NCBI GenBank assembly: GCA_017510335.1
Contig: JAFWNM010000029.1
Span: 98,445 to 162,444 of the forward strand
Origin: Paracoccaceae bacterium
GTDB lineage: Bacteria; Pseudomonadota; Alphaproteobacteria; Rhodobacterales; Rhodobacteraceae
Length of the DNA stretch: 64,000 nucleotides
Direction of reading: 5' to 3'
This document shows, in pieces, positions 57,980 to 64,000 of this stretch. Each line of letters opens with the position of its first letter. The stretch's first letter is position 1. Made by a program: the position numbers and the translations under genes. The notes beneath the pieces are model-generated. The model did not search any database. It was not told the DNA's origin and saw only the letters and a list, made by a program, of their open reading frames with translations.

Positions 57980-58438
57980 TCAGGCAAATTGCGGATTGCG
58001 CCGCAAGACTGATGCGTTCAACGCGCCCGCGATCGTCACCCAAAGCAGATAGGGCGCCATCAATGCGCCCGCAATTGTGTCGAACATCCAGAAACTTATC
58101 AGGGTGGCGGCCACTGACAGCCACAAAAAGCCCAAAATGACAAGCGCTGCGCGCATGCGTTTCAGGCCGAAAAAGACTGGCGACCACAATGTGTTGAATG
58201 CAATCTGAAGCGCCCAGAAAGCAAGCGCCTGCTGCGTGCCCGCGATAAGCCCGATGCGCATGGCGGCGTAGGACATGGCCAGATAAACACTGGTCCAGAC
58301 CAGCGGAAACACAAACCCAGGCGGTGTCCAGCGCGGTTTATCCAGATCATCGTACCATTTCCCCGGCTCGAACATGGCGCCTGTTGTCGCTGCGGCAGCG
58401 GTCGCGGACAGAAATGTCAGAAAAAGTAGCCAGTCCAT
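57980..58438 (-). CDS. tspO: TspO/MBR tryptophan-rich sensory protein
   Basis: 152 aa with five membrane helices. It carries the TspO signature PGKWYDDLDKPRWTPPGFVFPLVWTSVY (seen as GKWYDDLDKPRWTPP then VFPLVWT) and ALAFWALQIAFNTLWSPVFFG. TspO binds porphyrins and cholesterol-like ligands in the outer or intracytoplasmic membrane and modulates PpsR-controlled gene expression in Rhodobacter. It is the last gene of the crtI-crtB-tspO run, as in R. sphaeroides and R. capsulatus. Confidence 0.95.
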   Translation of the reverse strand: MDWLLFLTFLSATAAAATTGAMFEPGKWYDDLDKPRWTPPGFVFPLVWTSVYLAMSYAAMRIGLIAGTQQALAFWALQIAFNTLWSPVFFGLKRMRAALVILGFLWLSVAATLISFWMFDTIAGALMAPYLLWVTIAGALNASVLRRNPQFA

Positions 58439-58500
58439 GATTGGGTTATCCTTTTGCCACAGCTGCGATTGTGGTTGCGCCGTTGGTTTGACCTAAAGGA

Positions 58501-58517
58501 GCATCCGTTCCGGATGC
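58501..58517. terminator. Hairpin in crtB-tspO spacer
   Basis: GCATCCG-TTC-CGGATGC forms a 7-bp stem with a 3-nt loop between crtB (ends 58579) and tspO (starts 58438). On the minus strand it is followed by TCCTTTAGG, a weak U-rich end, so it may cause partial termination or act as a 3' stabiliser. Confidence 0.4.
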
Positions 58518-58578
58518 AAGCCTTTACTTGGGCGCCCTTGCGGGCGCGGCGGGGGCTGGTGGCAGGGTTGCACGCAAA

Positions 58579-59631
58579 TTATGCGCTGCGCCGGGACATG
58601 TCCCTATAGGACTGGCGTGCAGAAATATCGCGGGCGCGCAGGCGGGCCATGGCGTCGATCAGGGTCTGGGACCGGTTGCTCAGGTCTGTGTCACGGCTGG
58701 CGGCATCGACCAGAAAGCGGGTTTCGGGCAGGGGGCGGGCGTGCAATGTGGCCGCTTGCGGTTGAACGACGCTAAGCGCTGCCTGTGCTGCGGACAATGA
58801 CAGCCAGCCAAGTTTTTGACGGTTGTTTGTATAGGCGCGGCGCGTGATGCTGTCATGGCCCTGTGCGCGGATGGACCCCCCGATGCCGCAATAGATATGG
58901 CGCGCCGCAAATATGCCCGGACGGCAAGCCAGTGGCAGCGCCGAGATACCCGCACTGGCGCGCTGATACAGGCGGTCGGCTTCTTGCAGAAGCTGTGCGG
59001 TCATGGCGCGTATTTCTGGGCGCGGTGCGGGGGCGCGCAAAAAGCTTTCGGGGCAAAGGCGGGCGTCGTCAAACCATGCAAGCGGCAGATACAGCCGCCC
59101 GTTGCGCGCATCCTCGCCTATGTCGCGGGCAATATTGGTCAGTTGCATCGCCACACCCAGATCGCAGGCGCGCGCCAGCCTGTCGCGGTCGCGCACGCCC
59201 ATCAGCACGCACATCATTGCCCCCACAACAGCGGCAACGCGGGCAGCATAATCCACCAGTTCCGAGAATGTGTTGAACCTTCGCCCTTCGGCGTCCCATG
59301 CCAGCCCTTCAAGCAGGGCATCGGGCAGGGCGCGCGGCAATTCATGCTGCACCACCATTGCGGCGAATGCGCGGTCTATGGGCGCGTCATGGGGCGTGCC
59401 CGCATAGGCGCGGTCCAGCCGGTCTTGCAACTGCAACACGGCGCGCACCGGATCAAGCCCTTCATCCACAGCATCATCCGCGACGCGGCAAAACGCATAG
59501 AGCACCAGCGCGGGGTCGCGCAGGCTGGTCGGCAACAAGCGCGAGGCCGCGTGAAAACTACGCGATCCGGTGCGAATGGCGGCGCGGCAGGCGTCCATAT
59601 CGGGCGCGGTGATATAGGATGTGGCGGTCAT
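58579..59631 (-). CDS. crtB: Phytoene synthase
   Basis: 350 aa. The two Asp-rich squalene/phytoene synthase motifs are AFCRVADDAVDEGLD (about residues 47-61) and LTNIARDIGEDARNGRLYLP (about 165-184). SRSFHAASRLLP lies near the N-terminus. It condenses two geranylgeranyl diphosphates to 15-cis-phytoene. Its ATG overlaps the crtI stop (59628-59631), so CrtI and CrtB are coupled. The C-terminal extension after about residue 290 is less conserved. Confidence 0.95.
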   Translation of the reverse strand: MTATSYITAPDMDACRAAIRTGSRSFHAASRLLPTSLRDPALVLYAFCRVADDAVDEGLDPVRAVLQLQDRLDRAYAGTPHDAPIDRAFAAMVVQHELPRALPDALLEGLAWDAEGRRFNTFSELVDYAARVAAVVGAMMCVLMGVRDRDRLARACDLGVAMQLTNIARDIGEDARNGRLYLPLAWFDDARLCPESFLRAPAPRPEIRAMTAQLLQEADRLYQRASAGISALPLACRPGIFAARHIYCGIGGSIRAQGHDSITRRAYTNNRQKLGWLSLSAAQAALSVVQPQAATLHARPLPETRFLVDAASRDTDLSNRSQTLIDAMARLRARDISARQSYRDMSRRSA

Positions 59632-61169
59632 TCGGCGGCCATCGGCAGGGCGGGGGTCAGGGTCGGGGCGGCATCTGGCACCACCTGCGCAAGCACTTCG
59701 GCGCTGCTGATCACCCCGGGCAGCCCCGCGCCAGGATGCGTGCCCGCCCCCGCGAGATACAGGCCCGGCAGTTCTTCGGACACATTATGCGGCCTGAACC
59801 ACGCACTTTGCAAAATACGCGGTTCAATCGAAAACCCCGCCCCAAGCGGCGACAGGTAGCGGTTGCGGAAGGTTTCGGGCGTGAACACAAGGCTTTCGCT
59901 GACATGTTCCGCGAGGCCCGGCAAAAGGCGGTCTTCCAGCATGGCCAGCATTTTGAGGCGGTAGGGTTCACTTTCCTGCGCCCAGTCCACCCCGTTGTCA
60001 TGTCCCAGATGGGGCACGGGGCTAAGCACATAAAAGGTGTCATCGCCATCGGGGGCAACTGACGGATCTGTGACTGACGGACGATGGACATACAGACTCA
60101 TGTCGTCGCACAGATGGCCGCGAATGAAGATATCCTTGATATGGTGGCGGTAGCGCGGGCCGACGACGATAGTATGATGGCCCACATCGCGCCACATATC
60201 CCGTGTGCCGCGTGTGCCGAAATACCACACAAACAGGCCCATCGACCAGCGGCGGCTATCCAGTTTTGCATCTGTCCAGCGCTTGCGCGGACGGTTGCGC
60301 AACAGGCGCGAATAGGTATGTCCGGCATCGGCATTCGATACAACGATATCGGAACGAAGCGCCTTGCCCCCCACCAGGCGCACCCCTGCCGCGCGACCGT
60401 TTTCGACGATAATTTCGTCAATTTCGGTGTTCAGGTGAAGACTGCCGCCCTGTTGGCGCACAACATTCGCCATGGCGGTGGCAATCGCTTGCACACCCCC
60501 CATGGCGTAATGCACCCCAAAGGACTTTTCCAGATGGCTGACCAGGATATACATCGATGTCACGCGAAACGGATCGCCGCCAATGAACAGCGGATGGAAT
60601 GACAGCGCAAAACGCAGCCGCGGATCGCGCACACGCATGGCGGCATGGGCATATACCGACCTGTCAGCGCGCAGCCACACAAAGCGGGGCAATGCCTTGA
60701 TCAGGTCCCACAATTGATGCATGGGGCGGCGGCCCAGGTCCTCGTATCCGAACCAGTAGCGGTCATGCGCATCGTTCAGGAATTTGCGATAGCCCGGCAA
60801 GTCGTCGGGCGACAGGCGCGCGACCTCTGCCTCCATGGTGTCACTGTCCTGATAGGCCGCGAATTTCGACCCGTCCGGCCAGCGAATTTCATAGAACGGG
60901 GTCATCGGCTTCAGCGTCACGTCGCGGTCGAAATCGCGCCCGCAGGCGGCCCAAAGGTCGCGCAGCCCTTGCGGCACGGTCACAATGGTCGGCCCAAGGT
61001 CAAATCTGTGCCCGCCCTGCGTGATGGAGGACCCGCGCCCGCCGGGTTGGTCCAGCCGGTCAATCACGCTGACGCGATAACCCTTGGCCCCCAGCCGCAT
61101 GGCCGAAGCCAACCCGCCCAATCCCGCGCCAATCACGATGGCATGATGCGGTGCGTCAGAATCAGACAT
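59628..61169 (-). CDS. crtI: Phytoene desaturase
   Basis: 513 aa. The FAD-binding motif AIVIGAGLGGLASAMRLGAKG is at about residues 9-29 (seen as IVIGAGLGGLASAMRL). It is followed by DQPGGRGSSITQGGHRFDLG, and the C-terminal signature is LYLAGAGTHPGAGLPGVISS. In Rhodobacter-type pathways it introduces three double bases into phytoene to give neurosporene, the precursor of spheroidene. Its promoter region carries a perfect PpsR-type box 50 bp upstream of the start, shared with the divergent crtA. Confidence 0.95.
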   Translation of the reverse strand: MSDSDAPHHAIVIGAGLGGLASAMRLGAKGYRVSVIDRLDQPGGRGSSITQGGHRFDLGPTIVTVPQGLRDLWAACGRDFDRDVTLKPMTPFYEIRWPDGSKFAAYQDSDTMEAEVARLSPDDLPGYRKFLNDAHDRYWFGYEDLGRRPMHQLWDLIKALPRFVWLRADRSVYAHAAMRVRDPRLRFALSFHPLFIGGDPFRVTSMYILVSHLEKSFGVHYAMGGVQAIATAMANVVRQQGGSLHLNTEIDEIIVENGRAAGVRLVGGKALRSDIVVSNADAGHTYSRLLRNRPRKRWTDAKLDSRRWSMGLFVWYFGTRGTRDMWRDVGHHTIVVGPRYRHHIKDIFIRGHLCDDMSLYVHRPSVTDPSVAPDGDDTFYVLSPVPHLGHDNGVDWAQESEPYRLKMLAMLEDRLLPGLAEHVSESLVFTPETFRNRYLSPLGAGFSIEPRILQSAWFRPHNVSEELPGLYLAGAGTHPGAGLPGVISSAEVLAQVVPDAAPTLTPALPMAAE

Positions 61170-61218
61170 GTGCGTTTCCCGTTCTTTGGTGTTGATGTCA
61201 GCTTACACAGATGCAATG

Positions 61219-61236
61219 TGTCAATCAAGGTTTACA
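61219..61236. promoter_or_regulatory. PpsR/CrtJ box between crtI and crtA
   Basis: TGTCAATCAAGGTTTACA is a perfect TGT-N12-ACA site located 50 bp upstream of crtI and 67 bp upstream of crtA. Divergent crtA/crtI promoters are known PpsR targets. Confidence 0.8.
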
Positions 61237-61265
61237 TTCTTATTCTTTACAGTCGGGCCGGAATG

Positions 61266-61283
61266 TGACAACCTAAGTTTACA
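61266..61283. promoter_or_regulatory. Near-consensus PpsR box proximal to crtA
   Basis: TGA-N12-ACA (one mismatch in the left arm) with the core CAACCTAAGTTTACA identical to the proximal bchE box. It lies 20 bp before crtA and 29 bp from the perfect box. Confidence 0.6.
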
Positions 61284-61302
61284 CTTGTGGACGGGAATCG
61301 CC

Positions 61303-62010
61303 ATGCAGACCATCACGCTCAGCCTGTTCCGGTTCGACCGGCCAGCCGCACGGCTTTGGGTTCTGGGCCAGATGGTGGCGGCGCGGGTCGCGCTGGCCCG
61401 CCAGCCGGGGCTGGAATTCTGGAAGATTTGCGGTTCTGGCACCGGGCAGGGGTTCACCCCGCGCCCCAATTGGGGCGTCTGGGCCATTCTGGGGGTCTGG
61501 GGCACGCAACAGGCCGCCCAACAGGGCCATAGCCATGGGGCATGGGCGCGTTGGCGCGCGCGTGCTGATGAAACTTATACACTGTTTCTGGAACCTTATT
61601 CGGCGCGCGGGCGCTGGTCCGGTCAGGCGCCCTTCCGTCCCGAAGGGGGGGCGGATGGCCCTGTTGCCGCGCTGACGCGTGCGACCTTGCGCCCCGCGCG
61701 GGCGCTGCGGTTCTGGGGGCAGGTGCCTGATATTTCCGCCAAGGTCGGCACTGACCCCAATGTGATGTTCAAGATTGGCATCGGGGAAATGCCGCTGCTG
61801 CGTCAGGTCACGTTTTCGGTCTGGCCGGACGCTGACAGCATGGCCGAATTTGCCCGCCGTGGCCCCCATCAACAGGCCATCCGTGCCGTGCGGGCCGAGC
61901 GGTGGTTTTCCGAAGAACTTTATGCCCGTTTCCGCATTTCCGCGCGTCAGGGCACATGGCAGGGCCGCGACCCGCTGGACCCCGCCCCAACTATACAGGA
62001 GGCCGCATGA
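61303..62010 (+). CDS. crtA: Spheroidene monooxygenase
   Basis: 235 aa from the ATG at 61303; an ORF extension to 61168 would cross both PpsR-type boxes. Landmarks are ITLSLFRFDRPAARLWVLGQ, FWKICGSGTGQGFTPRPNWG, and FKIGIGEMPLLRQVTFSVWP with the conserved FARRGPHQQAIR. It oxidises spheroidene to spheroidenone in the presence of oxygen, giving the pink colour of aerobic cells. The stop overlaps the bchI start (ATGA), as in Rhodobacter crtA-bchI-bchD. Confidence 0.95.
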   Translation: MQTITLSLFRFDRPAARLWVLGQMVAARVALARQPGLEFWKICGSGTGQGFTPRPNWGVWAILGVWGTQQAAQQGHSHGAWARWRARADETYTLFLEPYSARGRWSGQAPFRPEGGADGPVAALTRATLRPARALRFWGQVPDISAKVGTDPNVMFKIGIGEMPLLRQVTFSVWPDADSMAEFARRGPHQQAIRAVRAERWFSEELYARFRISARQGTWQGRDPLDPAPTIQEAA

Positions 62011-63008
62011 CGCCTTTCCCCTTCTCTGCCATTGTCGGGCAGGACGAAATGAAAACCGCAATGATCCTGACCGCGATCGATCCACGGATCGGGGGCGTTC
62101 TGGTGTTTGGCGACCGTGGCACCGGCAAATCCACGGCAGTGCGCGCGCTGGCCGCGTTGCTGCCGCCCATCAACATGGTGGCTGGCTGCCCCTGCAATTC
62201 CGCCACGCTGGCTGATTGCCCCGACTGGGCAGGTATCACACAGGCACAGATTGTCACGCGCCCCACGCCAGTTGTCGATATGCCCCTTGGCGTTTCTGAG
62301 GATCGCGTAACAGGCGCATTGGACATTGAACGCGCCCTGACGCGTGGTGAAAAGGCGTTTCAGGCGGGGCTTTTGGCGCGGGCCAATCGGGGATACCTGT
62401 ATATTGACGAAGTGAACCTGCTTGAAGATCACATCGTCGATTTGCTGCTGGATGTCGCGCAGTCGGGCGAAAATGTTGTCGAACGCGAAGGGTTGTCCAT
62501 TCGTCACCCCGCGCGCTTCGTTCTGGTGGGGTCTGGCAACCCCGAAGAAGGCGAATTGCGCCCGCAATTGCTGGACCGTTTCGGCCTGTCGGTCGAGGTA
62601 TGCAGCCCGCGCGACATTGACACCCGCGTAGAAGTGATGCGCCGCCGCGACGCTTATGAAAACGACCATGCGGCCTTCATGGCCCATTGGCAGGAACAGG
62701 ATGCGCAATTGCGCGCGCAAATTCTGACAGCGCGCGCCGCACTTGCGGGCGTTCAGGTGTCGAATGTGGCCCTGCATGATTGCGCATCGGTGTGTCTGGC
62801 GCTTGGGTCGGACGGGTTGCGCGGGGAACTGACGTTGCTTGCCGCTGCGCGCGCAATTGCGGCCTTCTCAGGGGCAGACACTGTGACACGCGCGCATATC
62901 CGCGACGCTGCCCCCATGGCCTTGCGCCACCGTTTGCGCCGCGACCCATTGGACGAGGCCGGCACAGGTGCCCGCGTCGCCCGCCAACTGGCAGAGGTGC
63001 TGCCCTGA
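62007..63008 (+). CDS. bchI: Magnesium chelatase ATPase subunit I
   Basis: 333 aa from the ATG at 62007. AAA+ ATPase: IVGQDEMKTAMILTAIDP at the N-terminus, Walker A VFGDRGTGKSTAVRAL (about 34-49), Walker B GYLYIDEVNLLEDHIVD (about 130-146), sensor 1 LVGSGNPEEGELRPQLLDRF and an Arg in RLRRDPLDEAGTGARV. It forms a hexameric ring with BchD that drives Mg2+ insertion by BchH. Ribosome site AGGAGGCC. It is followed by bchD. Confidence 0.97.
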   Translation: MTPFPFSAIVGQDEMKTAMILTAIDPRIGGVLVFGDRGTGKSTAVRALAALLPPINMVAGCPCNSATLADCPDWAGITQAQIVTRPTPVVDMPLGVSEDRVTGALDIERALTRGEKAFQAGLLARANRGYLYIDEVNLLEDHIVDLLLDVAQSGENVVEREGLSIRHPARFVLVGSGNPEEGELRPQLLDRFGLSVEVCSPRDIDTRVEVMRRRDAYENDHAAFMAHWQEQDAQLRAQILTARAALAGVQVSNVALHDCASVCLALGSDGLRGELTLLAAARAIAAFSGADTVTRAHIRDAAPMALRHRLRRDPLDEAGTGARVARQLAEVLP

Positions 63009-63064
63009 CACCCTTTGACGACACCAGCGGTTCCCCCGACCGCCGCGGGCAGGCGCCTGATCCC

Positions 63065-64000
63065 ATGTCGGACCCGTGGGCGCGTGTCACTGTCGCGCTG
63101 ACCATGCTGGCGGTGGACCCTGCGGGCCTGCGCGGGCTGTGGTTGCGCGCGCGGGCAGGGCCGGTGCGGGCGCGTGTCCAGGACGCGCTGGCGGCATTCA
63201 TGCCGCGTAAACTGCACCCCAATATCAGCGATGATGCGCTGTTCGGCGGGCTGGATCTGGCGGCCACGCTGGCCACCGGGGCCATGCAGCACCACGCTGG
63301 TATTTTGGGTGGCGGGGGCATGGTTGCCCTGACGATGGCCGAACGCTGCCCGCCGGCGCTTGCTGTCCGGCTGGGGCAAGCCCTTGATATGTCGCCGGAC
63401 CTTTCGCTGATTGCGCTGGACGAGGCCGCGCAGGACGGCGAAGGGTTGGCCCCAGCCTTATGCGAACGCCTCGGGCTGTTTCTGGACCTGGATGGGCTTG
63501 CATGGTCGGATACCGCGCCCTTCCACCTTGATATGGACCAGATCGCACTGGCGCGCGCGCGCCTGCAGCAGGTGCATGTTTCTGATGACGCGCGCATTCA
63601 GGTGACGGGCGTTGCCGCCGCGCTTGGCATTGACACGTTGCGCGCGCCCTTGCTGACACTTGCTTGCGCGCGGGCGCATGCCGCGTGGCGGGGTGCCACA
63701 TTGGTGGATGCGCAGGATCTGGCGCTTGCTGTCGGGTTGGTGCTGGCCCACCGGGCCAGGGCAGTGCCGGATGCGCCCGCCCCCGAAGACCAAGCCCCGC
63801 CCCCGCCGCCGCCATCAGATGATGCAGCGCAAACCCCGCCCGACACGGACAATGCGCAGGACATTCCCGACGATCTGCTGGTCGAGGCCGCGCGCGCCGC
63901 CCTGCCTGCGGGCGTGCTGGCGCAGCTGCACGCCGGGCGCGTTGCGCGGGCGGCACAGGGCCAGTCCAATGGTGGTGCGGTGCGCAAGTCCAAACGCCGC
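63065..64000 (+). CDS. bchD: Magnesium chelatase subunit D, 3'-truncated by window end
   Basis: 312 codons are visible from the ATG at 63065; the frame is open to the window edge, so the integrin-like (VWA) domain is not seen. The N-terminal AAA-like domain lacks a Walker A motif, as is normal for BchD (ALTMLAVDPAGLRGLWLRA, AALGIDTLRAPLLTLACARAHAA). An acidic/proline-rich linker follows (PAPEDQAPPPPPPSDDA, residues about 240-270), then DIPDDLLVEAARAALPAGVL. It acts as the platform joining BchI to BchH. There is 56 bp to bchI. Confidence 0.94.
   Translation, partial: MSDPWARVTVALTMLAVDPAGLRGLWLRARAGPVRARVQDALAAFMPRKLHPNISDDALFGGLDLAATLATGAMQHHAGILGGGGMVALTMAERCPPALAVRLGQALDMSPDLSLIALDEAAQDGEGLAPALCERLGLFLDLDGLAWSDTAPFHLDMDQIALARARLQQVHVSDDARIQVTGVAAALGIDTLRAPLLTLACARAHAAWRGATLVDAQDLALAVGLVLAHRARAVPDAPAPEDQAPPPPPPSDDAAQTPPDTDNAQDIPDDLLVEAARAALPAGVLAQLHAGRVARAAQGQSNGGAVRKSKRR

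Overview
The window comes from a bacteriochlorophyll-a-forming alphaproteobacterium, most likely of the order Rhodobacterales. The evidence is the gene order of the photosynthesis cluster, the spheroidene monooxygenase CrtA, the PpaA/PpsR regulator pair, GC-rich codon use and the many TGA/ATG (ATGA, TGATG) gene overlaps. No rRNA, tRNA or CRISPR array was seen. The species cannot be named from the sequence alone.

Layout. 1-1325: 3' end of an FG-GAP/UnbV repeat protein. 1483-9284: a carbohydrate ABC importer locus. It holds a solute-binding protein, two permeases, a divergent ATPase, a Gfo/Idh/MocA dehydrogenase, a TIM-barrel isomerase, an esterase-like hydrolase and a GntR/FadR-type regulator, with a striking operator candidate between the divergent genes. 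9285-13500: a complete repABC replication/partition module with nested dyads and two copies of a perfect palindrome that look like its centromere sites. 13606-16650: a DUF188 protein and a very large DUF2339 membrane protein. 16772-19628: rpiB, a tpiA-like isomerase, a DeoR regulator and a divergent small transaldolase. 19720-29622: mixed genes (transglutaminase-like, MetE-like methyltransferase, acidic OmpA protein with a tiny membrane-protein gene upstream, NepR-like protein, cardiolipin synthase, DUF1932 oxidoreductase with a double-HTH LysR regulator, UbiB-type kinase). 29842-31409: a second, reduced PpaA/PpsR-like pair. Guanine deaminase and cytochrome c2 follow.

From 32914 to the right edge lies the photosynthesis gene cluster. 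On the minus strand, reading from 48941 down: bchF-bchN-bchB-bchH-bchL-bchM-lhaA-puhA-puhB-puhC-bciE(like)-acsF-puhE-hemA-cycA. On the plus strand: ppaA-ppsR, then bchE-bchJ-bchG-pucC-like-bchP-idi. Then come tspO, crtB and crtI on the minus strand, and crtA-bchI-bchD (cut by the window end) on the plus strand. Together these genes cover 5-aminolevulinate synthesis, Mg chelation, O-methylation, both oxygen-dependent (AcsF) and oxygen-independent (BchE) ring-E closure, protochlorophyllide reduction, C3-vinyl hydration, tail addition and reduction, spheroidene-type carotenoid synthesis, assembly of the reaction-centre H subunit and the electron donor cytochrome. PpsR-type boxes (TGT-N12-ACA) lie in the bchF/ppaA, bchE, bchG and crtI/crtA control regions, as expected for redox/light control by PpsR and its cobalamin-dependent antirepressor PpaA.

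Most notable: (i) the photosynthesis cluster lies about 20 kb from a full repABC module, so it is either on a plasmid/chromid or next to an integrated one; (ii) an extra PpaA-like plus truncated PpsR-like pair flanks the cluster; (iii) the main PpsR contains a single cysteine; (iv) a LysR regulator carries two tandem DNA-binding domains.
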